The notes beneath the pieces are model-generated. The model did no database searches. It was not told the DNA's origin and worked only from the letters and a program-made list of their open reading frames with translations. A stretch of 7,368 nucleotides of DNA from Spirochaetaceae bacterium (GTDB lineage Bacteria; Spirochaetota; Spirochaetia; B11-G9): NCBI GenBank assembly GCA_030600745.1, contig JAUVLL010000165.1, positions 1 to 7,368 on the forward strand, given 5' to 3'. This document shows, in pieces, positions 1-6,837 of this stretch. Positions within the stretch are counted from its first letter, which is position 1; each line of letters opens with the position of its first letter. The translations under genes and the position numbers were made by a program.

Positions 1-533
1 GATCCTTTCCTAAATCTAAGCAGTATCAATGTCGACCAGAATAATAAGTTAGTAAAAAGCAAACCCCACAGCTTCCACGAAAAAGGAATTTTGGAATGGG
101 GAAAAAGAAGAATCCGGATCAGTTCACTTCCGCTATCATAATCCAGTTGATTTTTCTGAACCAATCTGGCCTGATTCAGATTAAATTTTATCTGTGGATC
201 AGAAGGTGAAAAAAGTAATGCACGGCGGTACATAAGAACTGCATTTCCTATTTGTCCGGCTCTATAGAATGCATTCCCTGTATTATAAAAAAGTTCAGCA
301 TTTTGTATCCCTCTATCCAGTAGACTGTTATAATAGAAAGCAGCAAGGATATAGTTCTCTTTAGCCTGCAATGGAGAACTGCCGAGCAGATCATTACCTG
401 AATGAAATGCATTTTCTGCCATAGTAAGTATGTCATTGTTGTTCTGTGTCTCTTTACTGTTCTGTATCTCCTGTGAACCAATTGAAAAAGTAACTGAAAA
501 AATAAGCATCATTATTACAATTATTTGTCTCAT
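1..533 (-). CDS. batE: BatE-like TPR membrane protein, N-terminal 177 residues (runs off left edge)
   Basis: The frame starts at ATG 533-531 and stays open through the left edge, giving 177 codons plus two bases, so the C-terminus is missing. Residues 1-20 form a signal peptide or N-terminal anchor (MRQIIVIMMLIFSVTFSIGS). Residues 35-75 are helical and TPR-like. Residues 80-122 are a clear TPR of BatE type, with LFYNTGNAFYRAGQIGNAV followed by YRRAL and FSPSDP. A membrane helix lies at about 154-173, followed by basic RFRK. BatE proteins usually continue past this helix, often to a second helix and an SH3-like domain, which cannot be seen here. The ATG overlaps the batD stop as ATGA, which suggests coupled translation; the nearest SD (AGGTG, 4 nt away) is weak. 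The likely role is a periplasmic scaffold in the Bat membrane assembly. The gene is easily missed because its stop lies outside the window. Confidence 0.85.
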   Translation of the reverse strand, partial: MRQIIVIMMLIFSVTFSIGSQEIQNSKETQNNNDILTMAENAFHSGNDLLGSSPLQAKENYILAAFYYNSLLDRGIQNAELFYNTGNAFYRAGQIGNAVLMYRRALLFSPSDPQIKFNLNQARLVQKNQLDYDSGSELIRILLFPHSKIPFSWKLWGLLFTNLLFWSTLILLRFRKG

Positions 534-2302
534 ACTGCACCTGCTTTTTTAAATGACTCAAGAAGAGTATCAATAAAGAATCCTGCATTTTCAGGACTGT
601 TTATATCACTTCCATATAGATAATTATTCAGATGGTTGAGATTTTTTTGTATATTCTGATTGCTGCAGTCTATTTTATACTCCTGAATAAGGGTATTTAT
701 TTCTCTGTTGCACTGGCGAAGGAATTCTTTTGGCGGATCTACATGCATTGATTTTATCCGTTTTGACATAGTTTTAAAAGCGGCCTTTAAGTCCCTGTTT
801 CTAATCATTCTCTGTCTGATCCCTGGTAACAGGATTGATATAAAAATAAGAACAGCAAAGGAAACCGGAGGCAAGGCTGCGAGTACCCAAATTAGTAAGG
901 ATGAAAGCAGTGTCTTGTTTAGCGGTTTTCTGTTTGCAAGTATTTTCTCTCCGGTAAAATTGTAATAGATTCCCTCTTTTTTCTTTTCAATAAGAATCTT
1001 TTCCCGGTTGTTATTCTCTTCCTGACTGCCCCCTTCCAAATCTGAGCTTGTAATAATATTTGTTTCCAGTACTTCCAGGGGAATTGCATTTGTACTTATT
1101 ATCCTATAATTTTCAGATTCAGAATCGAAATAGTAAAAATTTAAAGCAGGTATTTCAGTCGTTTCACGATCCTTTACCCGTATGGTTTGAGTTATTGTTT
1201 TACTATTCCCATCTACTTTATCATATGAACGGGTATCAGGAAGATCAAAATTACTGCCAAGAAGGGGTTTCAGATCCGGTGCTTCAATATCCGGATTATT
1301 CAAACCCCTGAATGTAATATTAAGAGTAACAGGATCTCCGATATGGACTTTTACAGGTTCTGCAGAAACCTCTACAGAAACTTTTCCGGAAAACCCTGTA
1401 AAACTATCCGGCATATCCTCTTTAGGAAATGGAAGTATATTTACAATCCTGCCACCTGATGGAATTACAACAGTTTTATAAACAGGCTGTTCCTGTACTC
1501 TTCCAAAAAAATCCCGAACCTTCTCCGAACCAGCTAAAGCCTTAAAAACTGCAGTACTGCCGCCTAAATCAACCTTCCCGTCTGTTTTAGCTTTTAAAAA
1601 TAACCTGGTACTAATTCCTGCATATTCTACCCCTTTGTATTTCTGATCGTTTCTTGTAAATACAAAAGGCGTACCATTGATCTCTATCTGATATTTTTCT
1701 CCACCCTTTGTATCATTACTATCTGCGTAAGTAAATTGATTCAATCCGGGGATTCTTACCGCAAGTTCTCTGATACTGGAATTAAATAAAAATGATACAG
1801 TCATACCGAACTCTTCACTAACATAGCTATTCCTTACTTCAGGGTTTAGAAGTAAATGATAATCTTCTGAAAATTCCGGCTGGTTTACCTGTAGTAGAAG
1901 CTGTTTTGTTTGCAGGTGCTGACCTTCAACATCAATAGTAACAGGTGGAATAGTAAGTTCACCTGCTCTATCCGGTGTAAGACTTAAAGTATATACAAAT
2001 GCAAGATTTACATTTCTTGTTACTTTTCCATTTATATTTGTAACAGATTCACTGCTTCTTTTACCTCCGCCTAAATTAACAATTGTTACTCCCGGTATAA
2101 GGAGTTTCGGCTCAAAGGATTGTTCGCTCCCTTTTAAAGTTATTGTCAGCCGTACTGAATCACCAAGCCATATTTCATACTGTTCGAGTTCCGAATTTAA
2201 AGATATTGACTGTGAAAAACCTACAGCAGGATAAAGAGAAAAAACAAAAAACAAGACTAAAACCAGCAGATATTTCTGTTGGCTACCAGTCTTTATCAAC
2301 AT
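530..2302 (-). CDS. batD: BatD, 'oxygen tolerance' family membrane protein
   Basis: Numbered from ATG 2302 (590 residues). Residues 1-31 are a signal peptide with a strongly hydrophobic core (YLLVLVLFFVFSLYPAVGFS). Residues 35-415 form the beta-rich extracytoplasmic part, including the family hallmark near 288-345: a proline-rich ILPFPKEDMPDSFTGFSGKV, then a VKVHIGDPVTLNITFRGLNN stretch leading to IEAPDL. A charged linker (about 422-462) precedes one membrane helix (about 468-494) and a helical cytosolic tail of about 95 residues with two cysteines (C531, C546). Length and layout fit BatD. A GTG one codon upstream could also start translation, but the ATG lies 8 nt from a strong AGGAGG, the same spacing as in batA and batB. 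The start lies inside the 3' end of batC and the stop overlaps the batE start. The family is thought to work with BatA/BatB at the inner membrane; its biochemical activity is unknown. Confidence 0.92.
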   Translation of the reverse strand: MLIKTGSQQKYLLVLVLFFVFSLYPAVGFSQSISLNSELEQYEIWLGDSVRLTITLKGSEQSFEPKLLIPGVTIVNLGGGKRSSESVTNINGKVTRNVNLAFVYTLSLTPDRAGELTIPPVTIDVEGQHLQTKQLLLQVNQPEFSEDYHLLLNPEVRNSYVSEEFGMTVSFLFNSSIRELAVRIPGLNQFTYADSNDTKGGEKYQIEINGTPFVFTRNDQKYKGVEYAGISTRLFLKAKTDGKVDLGGSTAVFKALAGSEKVRDFFGRVQEQPVYKTVVIPSGGRIVNILPFPKEDMPDSFTGFSGKVSVEVSAEPVKVHIGDPVTLNITFRGLNNPDIEAPDLKPLLGSNFDLPDTRSYDKVDGNSKTITQTIRVKDRETTEIPALNFYYFDSESENYRIISTNAIPLEVLETNIITSSDLEGGSQEENNNREKILIEKKKEGIYYNFTGEKILANRKPLNKTLLSSLLIWVLAALPPVSFAVLIFISILLPGIRQRMIRNRDLKAAFKTMSKRIKSMHVDPPKEFLRQCNREINTLIQEYKIDCSNQNIQKNLNHLNNYLYGSDINSPENAGFFIDTLLESFKKAGAV

Positions 2303-2951
2303 CACTTAATCCTCCTTTTGACTCAAGTATCTGACGGATCTGCATATTTTTACTCTCCTGATCGAGAATATCATTCATCTCTTTTTCTTCCATAGATTCC
2401 GGTGCAGTTTCTGTTTCCTGGTCCCCTGAATCCTGAATATTGCTGTCCTGCCCGTTCTGTCCATCCTCGTTTTTTTCTTTTTTATCTTCACTGTTATCAT
2501 CATTCATGGATTCTTCAGACTTATCGTCTTTACTGTTTTCTTTCTGATCGGATTTGTTTTGTAATTGCAGCATTTTTTCCCTGATTATCTGCATATTTCT
2601 CTGAGCTCTTACCATGTTTTCTTCAGAAAGGGTATTTAATAAACAGGCTCTCTTAATTGATTGATATGCAGATTCCAGCATGGGCTGAACCTTGCTGGTA
2701 TCTTCAATGCTGTCTGATGCTTTTGCGAGAGCAGTTCCATGATTGTAGTAGGCAGATGCGGCAATTTTATCATTCCCGGAATTTGATGCTTCTGCAAACA
2801 GGCTGATTGCTTCCTGAAGATTGCCTGTGTTAAATGATTCTACCCCTTTTTGTAATTTTTCAGTTCCATTGTCTGCAACTTCCGATATTCCTTCTCCCAT
2901 AAGAGGGAAAGAGAGAAAACCAATACTGCATATTAAAAATATGTATTTCAT
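2283..2951 (-). CDS. batC: BatC, exported TPR protein with acidic tail
   Basis: A 222-residue protein. Residues 1-19 are a signal peptide (MKYIFLICSIGFLSFPLMG); C8 does not make a credible lipobox. Residues 29-130 are TPR-like helices: KLQKGVESFNTGNLQEAISL, then a second unit with SAYYNHGTALAKASDS, then an arginine- and glutamine-rich helix to about 130. Residues 131-195 are low complexity, rich in Asp, Glu, Asn, Ser, Lys and Gln, and probably disordered. A short helix (196-212) leads to a C-terminal end in VDKDW; a KDW-type end is, from memory, seen in other BatC proteins. The ATG overlaps the batB stop (ATGA) and has only a weak GGGAG 12 nt upstream, so coupling to batB is likely. The last 7 codons overlap batD. 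It is probably an adaptor holding the VWA proteins and BatD together in the periplasm (inference). Confidence 0.87.
   Translation of the reverse strand: MKYIFLICSIGFLSFPLMGEGISEVADNGTEKLQKGVESFNTGNLQEAISLFAEASNSGNDKIAASAYYNHGTALAKASDSIEDTSKVQPMLESAYQSIKRACLLNTLSEENMVRAQRNMQIIREKMLQLQNKSDQKENSKDDKSEESMNDDNSEDKKEKNEDGQNGQDSNIQDSGDQETETAPESMEEKEMNDILDQESKNMQIRQILESKGGLSDVDKDW
2311..2316 (-). promoter_or_regulatory. Ribosome binding site of batD, inside batC
   Basis: AGGAGG reads on the minus strand 8 nt before ATG 2302 and 5 nt before GTG 2305. It therefore favours the ATG as the batD start. The site is made by the two GGA glycine codons (G213, G214) of batC, so it lies within translated sequence and batC ribosomes must cross it. 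Confidence 0.75.
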
Positions 2952-3967
2952 TTTACTCTACGTCTCCCAAAATGCAAATTTTCCAGGATTACTGCAATAA
3001 ATATTAATAATATTCCAGGCAGCAGAAAATATTGAAAGCGTTCTTCTCTAAGAATAGTTGTTTCCTCTTCGATAAACTTTTTTTCCTGGGTTTTTATGAG
3101 TGTGCTGTATATTTCTCCAAGATCAAATGTACCAGTCGCAACATTCAGATATCTGCCTCCGGATGTTTTTGCAGTCATCTCCCTTAAAGTATCGGCATCA
3201 AGCTTGCTCCAAATTTCCTGACCTTTATAGGTAAGAAATATTCTATTCCCCTGACTGTCTGTTACAGGTATTCTTTTACCAATATTTTCATCTCCAAGTC
3301 CAATAGCAATAAGCCGTATATTTTTCTGTGCCAGTGTTTCAGCAGCTTTTACCGGATAACTCTCCTGATCTTCTCCATCTGTAATTAAAATGATATCCCT
3401 GTATCCATCATTACCACCTTTAAATACATCAGAAAGTGTTTTTCTTAGTGCATCACCAATCATGCTGCCCCCTTTGGAAACGGAATCCGGTGCCAGATTA
3501 TAAACGGCTTGTTTAAAAAAATTATAATCCAGTGTTAATGGGCATTTTACAACTGTACTCCCTGCAAAAGCGACAAGTGCAACCCGATCTCCGTCGATAG
3601 CATTTAACGAATCAAGAATTGCAATTTTTGCACGTTCAAGCCGGTTTGGTGCAATATCTTCTGCAAGCATACTCCTGGAAACATCTATTACAAAAACGAC
3701 ATCCCTTCCCTTTTTTGATATGGTAGTCTCCTTTATACCCCATGATGGTCGACTTAGGGAAAAGGTAATCAGAATAACTCCAAGAGCAAATACAGAAAGA
3801 ACCGGAATTTTAAAATGACCTGAAATTTTTGTACTTCCTGTAAAATTGAAGTTGTTTGAAAGAAATTTTCTGCTGCTGATAATACTGATAATCCCTGTAA
3901 TAAGAACAATCAGAGGGATCCATAGTAAGAAGAGTGCTCCCGGTTTAAGAAAAACAAACTGGTCCAC
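2948..3967 (-). CDS. batB: BatB, membrane-anchored von Willebrand factor A protein
   Basis: A 339-residue protein with helix-VWA-helix layout. Membrane helices lie at about 12-31, 53-72 and 312-330. The VWA domain spans about 88-290. The MIDAS metal site is visible as D95-x-S97-x-S99 (FVIDVSRSM), S168 in GGSMIGDAL at the place normally held by Thr, and D197 in ITDGED. Further BatB signatures are LVAFAGSTVVKCPLTLDYNF (C142), AIGLGDENIGKRIPV and TAKTSGGRYLNVATG. The start is GTG at 3967-3965, chosen because it follows AAGGAGG by 8 nt; its G is also the last base of the batA TAG stop. The VWA domain should face the periplasm and bind a divalent cation, acting in protein-protein contacts with BatA and the TPR partners. 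The family's client is not known. Function by homology only. Confidence 0.93.
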   Translation of the reverse strand: MDQFVFLKPGALFLLWIPLIVLITGIISIISSRKFLSNNFNFTGSTKISGHFKIPVLSVFALGVILITFSLSRPSWGIKETTISKKGRDVVFVIDVSRSMLAEDIAPNRLERAKIAILDSLNAIDGDRVALVAFAGSTVVKCPLTLDYNFFKQAVYNLAPDSVSKGGSMIGDALRKTLSDVFKGGNDGYRDIILITDGEDQESYPVKAAETLAQKNIRLIAIGLGDENIGKRIPVTDSQGNRIFLTYKGQEIWSKLDADTLREMTAKTSGGRYLNVATGTFDLGEIYSTLIKTQEKKFIEEETTILREERFQYFLLPGILLIFIAVILENLHFGRRRVK

Positions 3968-5010
3968 TAAGGCAGCCTCCTTAAAACAGTTAAAGAAAGT
4001 AGTTTACTTACGGAGATCAGCACCAGCGAAAAGAAAAGAAAGCCGGGAAATAGTTCCTTGTATTCAATATGTGAATATGATACAAGTTCAGATTTTTCAA
4101 GTTTATCAATTTCTGTATATACCTTTTCCAATTCCTCAGCTGTATCTGCATGGAAGTAGGTTCCGCCGGTTTGCTCACTCAGCTGTTTTAATACATCACT
4201 GTTGACAGCAGAGCCTACAGGGATTCTTTTGGGACCAAAAAAACTATCTGTAACATAGCTGGCTTCCCCTGCAAAACCAATTGCATAGATTTTTATTCCC
4301 CATTTTTCTGCAAGTTCTGCAGCCTCACCAGGTGAATATTTACCAGCATTATTTTCGCCATCTGTCAGAAGAATAATAATTTTACTTTTAATTGTGTAAC
4401 CCTTTCCCTCCTGTTTTTTTTCATCGATGGATTTTAATCTGGCAGCTGCCAACGCAACAGCATCTCCGATTGCTGTCCCATCTTCGGACTCTATTTTTAC
4501 AGTATCCAGTGAATCGATAAACTCGCTTATTATTTTATGTGACATAGAAATGGGCGAGAGGGTGTCAGCATACCGGGCAAATGCTATAAGGCCAATCAGG
4601 TCATCCGGTCTGCCGGGGAGCTCACTGTCTGTCCCAATAACAAAATCCAGAACAGTTTTTTTTACAATATCAATGCGTCTTATATAATTCTTTCCCTGTT
4701 GTAATTCTGCATTCATACTGCCGCTTCGATCAAGTACAAGTTCCATTGCTACACCTTCTGTAACATTTCTGGTTTCATCTAGAGATTCTCCGGGCCTGGC
4801 AAGTGCTGTAACTGCAAGTATCAATCCAGCTGCCATAAGGATTTTAGGAAGCAGGATAAATCTTTGACGCAAAGATTTAACTCCAATCTTTAACTGATAA
4901 GTGCTGGAAAAATTTAATCCATAGCTACGTTTTCGAAATGGAAATGGAATTAGAAATATTAATGGTATAAGAAAAAGCAATACAAATGCCATTGGTGTTT
5001 GAAATGTCAT
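3967..5010 (-). CDS. batA: BatA, membrane-anchored von Willebrand factor A protein
   Basis: A 347-residue protein. Membrane helices lie at about 5-24 and 52-70, followed by the ALARPG motif (69-74) typical of the family. The VWA domain (about 87-300) has a full MIDAS: D94-x-S96-x-S98 (LVLDRSGSM), T179 in EDGTAIGDAVALAAARL, and T216-D217-G218 in LLTDGENN. Other BatA traits are RPDDLIGLIAFARYADTLSP, TGGTYFHADT, the YTEIDKLEKSE helix, a final membrane helix (about 321-340) and an RRLP end. It should sit in the inner membrane with the VWA domain in the periplasm and bind Mg or Mn ions (family knowledge). The ATG overlaps the stop of the upstream lipoprotein gene (ATGA) and has AAGGA 8 nt upstream at 5019-5023, inside that gene. 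The stop shares one base with the batB start. Paralogue of BatB. Confidence 0.94.
   Translation of the reverse strand: MTFQTPMAFVLLFLIPLIFLIPFPFRKRSYGLNFSSTYQLKIGVKSLRQRFILLPKILMAAGLILAVTALARPGESLDETRNVTEGVAMELVLDRSGSMNAELQQGKNYIRRIDIVKKTVLDFVIGTDSELPGRPDDLIGLIAFARYADTLSPISMSHKIISEFIDSLDTVKIESEDGTAIGDAVALAAARLKSIDEKKQEGKGYTIKSKIIILLTDGENNAGKYSPGEAAELAEKWGIKIYAIGFAGEASYVTDSFFGPKRIPVGSAVNSDVLKQLSEQTGGTYFHADTAEELEKVYTEIDKLEKSELVSYSHIEYKELFPGFLFFSLVLISVSKLLSLTVLRRLP
3976..3982 (-). promoter_or_regulatory. Ribosome binding site of batB, inside batA
   Basis: AAGGAGG on the minus strand, 8 nt before the GTG start at 3967. It supports the non-ATG start of batB. The AGG AGG is formed by the two arginine codons (R344, R345) of the conserved RRLP end of BatA. 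Confidence 0.8.
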
Positions 5011-5927
5011 TCCTCATTTCCTTTTGTCAGTCCATAAAATATATCCCTAAGGCGATTTTCTGTTGCCTTTCCTGTTAAAGGTTTACCCGGGAAATATAGT
5101 CTGTTGCACTCCTTAATGTACTCTTCCTTTTTGTCTGGTCTGTCTGGGATTTCCGGAGTTAAGCAGATGATTTTTCTCAATTCTCCATAAGCAGGACGTA
5201 TGTCCTCCAGTGCTGTTTGATTAAGATATTTTTTCTCAAACTGCTCACGTAGTTTTAGAAGTACAGCTCTGTTATCAATTTCTTCAGGGACTGATTTTTT
5301 TCGTAAAAAGTAAATAATTATTAGCGCCAGAACTACTGCTATAACAGAAATCAGTATTAAAGGGTTTAATTTCGGCTTGTTTTCTATACTAATTAAATCA
5401 GCCATCTCCCTTTTATCAGGTCCATCTTTATTATCTGAATCAAATTGTATTAATGAAGGGTCTCCCGGGAAATCAAAGATTATCGGATTAAGTTCAAATG
5501 AAATTTTCGGAACAGAACCTTCTTCTATGGAGATCATATCAATAGCAATTGGATTTATCCGGACCTTTCCAGGCAGAAAAGCTTCGAATACAATTTTGAT
5601 CATTAAATCTATAGAACTATCATTATTTAAGGCAGGATCATCCTGAATAATATCCAGAACTATTCCATTCTCTACAGGGGTCTCATTATTATTTGAATTC
5701 AGATGAAGGGTTGGAGAAAGATTAGAAGGGAAGTTGAGGTGGAGGGTTATTATTCCGTTATCCCCGTAAGGAACAGATTTTTCACTGTAACTGTAAACAA
5801 GAGTACTGGTTTCCTTTGTTATGGTTTCTCTGCGAAGATTGCTTTCATTGTTATCCGCTATTCCATCCTGTATGGTACAACCTATAAGACTGGCAATCAG
5901 CATTATTCCTGGTAATAATTTATTCAT
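5007..5927 (-). CDS. Predicted membrane lipoprotein in the BatX position
   Basis: A 306-residue protein I do not recognise by sequence family. It has a lipoprotein signal with lipobox L14-I15-G16-C17 (ASLIGC), a polar Asn/Ser/Glu stretch (18-45), a beta-rich domain (about 42-155) with alternating hydrophobic strands (GIITLHLNFP, LMIKIVFEAFLPGKVRI, KISFELNPIIFDF), a charged linker (156-187), one membrane helix (about 188-208) ended by RKK, and a helical cytosolic tail (209-306). This matches the BatD plan: signal, beta domain, one helix, helical tail. The final 30 residues (NRLYFPG, then LRDIFYGL) resemble the end of BatD. The slot between DUF58 and BatA holds BatX or DUF4381 proteins in other bat operons, so a membrane partner of BatA is the best guess. 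It lies 2 nt after the DUF58 stop, with GGGGAAAG 8 nt before the ATG. Function unknown. Confidence 0.82.
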   Translation of the reverse strand: MNKLLPGIMLIASLIGCTIQDGIADNNESNLRRETITKETSTLVYSYSEKSVPYGDNGIITLHLNFPSNLSPTLHLNSNNNETPVENGIVLDIIQDDPALNNDSSIDLMIKIVFEAFLPGKVRINPIAIDMISIEEGSVPKISFELNPIIFDFPGDPSLIQFDSDNKDGPDKREMADLISIENKPKLNPLILISVIAVVLALIIIYFLRKKSVPEEIDNRAVLLKLREQFEKKYLNQTALEDIRPAYGELRKIICLTPEIPDRPDKKEEYIKECNRLYFPGKPLTGKATENRLRDIFYGLTKGNEE

Positions 5928-5929
5928 TT

Positions 5930-6805
5930 TCAGTGCTTTCCCCGTTTGGTAAAAAATACAGAAAGCTTGTGTATATACTCTTTACTTATATCCAGGTCCA
6001 AAAAATCTGCACCGCACTTTGCAGAGGTTTTTCTTAATTCTTTTAATCGTGTTTCGAAACACTTCCGGTAGGCCTGCCTGACCTTTCTGTTCGATGTATC
6101 CAATGTATATCCTGCTCCGGTTTCAGAGTCTGTAAAATTAACCAGTCCCGCCTTTGGTAACTCCCGCTCACCAGGATCATAGAGATAAACATTGACCAGA
6201 TCGTGTTTCCTGGCAGTAATTTTTATACGTTCCTGCCATGTATTGTCGTAAAAATCGGAAAAAAGAAATACGATTGAACGCCTGTTTGCTATTTTGCTCA
6301 GATATTCGAGAGCTTTCCCAATGTCTGTTCCTTTCCCTACAGGTCTGAACGTAAGAAGTTCCCTGACCATGTAGAGAGTATGTTTAATACCCCTGGAGAG
6401 GGGAATAAAGAGTTCTGTTTTATCTGTAAAAAGAAGAATGCCCGTGCGATCATTATTGATAGTTGCGGAAAATGACAAAACTGAAACTATCTCCGCTGCA
6501 ATCTCATTTTTTGTTTTCTCCCGAAACCCAAAATTCAGGGAAGAAGAAATATCAACTAAAAAATAAATTGATAGTTCACGTTCCTCTCTAAACCGTTTTA
6601 TATGGGGATACCCTGTTTTTGCTGTAACATTCCAGTCAATGGAACGGATTTCATCCCCCGGGAGATACTCCCTAAGCTCCTGGAATTCAAGACCTGAACC
6701 TTTAAAAGCACTTTCAAATTCACCTGCAAACAGAGACGTAACTGATTGCCTGGTGTTAATTCTTATTAACTCAACTTTCCGAAAAATTTCTTTATCGATA
6801 ACCAT
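5930..6805 (-). CDS. DUF58 family protein with VWA-like fold
   Basis: A 291-residue soluble protein with no signal or membrane helix. Residues 16-40 carry TRQSVTSLFAGEFESAFKGS. The DUF58 hallmark follows at 41-77: FQELREYLPGDEIRSIDWNV, then YPHIKRFREERE. The VWA-like half starts with D85-x-S87-x-S89 (FLVDISSSL), has T160 in GKGTDIGKAL, and FLFSDF (180-185) in place of TDG. The two metal-site serines, the threonine and an aspartate are present, so metal binding is possible. Length is normal for the short form found beside moxR and batA. In such operons DUF58 proteins are thought to work with the MoxR ATPase in the cytosol; the mechanism is unknown. The ATG at 6805 is preceded by AAGGA at 10 nt (6816-6820) and by AAGGGAG further up. 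The stop is 2 nt from the next gene. Confidence 0.93.
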   Translation of the reverse strand: MVIDKEIFRKVELIRINTRQSVTSLFAGEFESAFKGSGLEFQELREYLPGDEIRSIDWNVTAKTGYPHIKRFREERELSIYFLVDISSSLNFGFREKTKNEIAAEIVSVLSFSATINNDRTGILLFTDKTELFIPLSRGIKHTLYMVRELLTFRPVGKGTDIGKALEYLSKIANRRSIVFLFSDFYDNTWQERIKITARKHDLVNVYLYDPGERELPKAGLVNFTDSETGAGYTLDTSNRKVRQAYRKCFETRLKELRKTSAKCGADFLDLDISKEYIHKLSVFFTKRGKH

Positions 6806-6837
6806 ATAAATCTAATCCTTATCTCCCTTGATATGTT
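6806..6837 (-). promoter_or_regulatory. Short spacer with ribosome binding site of the DUF58 gene
   Basis: The only spacer of note in the window. On the minus strand it holds AAGGGAG (6823-6829) and AAGGA (6816-6820); the second is 10 nt before the ATG and is the likelier SD. I see no hairpin with a T-run and no convincing -35/-10 pair, so transcription should read through from moxR. Confidence 0.5.

Noticed and set aside
248..481. 77-codon minus-strand open frame
   Set aside because: It overlaps the BatE frame on the same strand in another phase. BatE shows a signal, TPR motifs and a membrane helix; this frame gives an arginine- and histidine-rich product without any family trait.
708..2584. 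Plus-strand open frames of 60-85 codons opposite batD and batC
   Set aside because: They are shadows of batD and batC, with no family similarity.
2928..2951. Possible lipobox in BatC (FLIC at residues 5-8)
   Set aside because: The cysteine is only 8 residues from the start, with too short a hydrophobic core before it and Ile at -1, where small residues are needed. An ordinary signal peptide is more likely.
3510..3535. AT-rich stretch containing ATTATAAT, a possible internal promoter
   Set aside because: It lies inside the batB coding region in AT-rich DNA, with no matching -35 at the right distance on the coding strand. Such hexamers are expected by chance.
3846..4205. 119-codon plus-strand open frame, the longest on that strand
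   Set aside because: It lies antisense across the batA/batB junction, both of which are well-supported proteins. Its product is basic and without recognisable motifs.
4427..5915. Plus-strand open frames of 70-89 codons at 4427-4687, 5377-5646 and 5703-5915
   Set aside because: They lie antisense within batA and the lipoprotein gene, have no recognisable domains, and reflect chance stop-free stretches opposite real codons.
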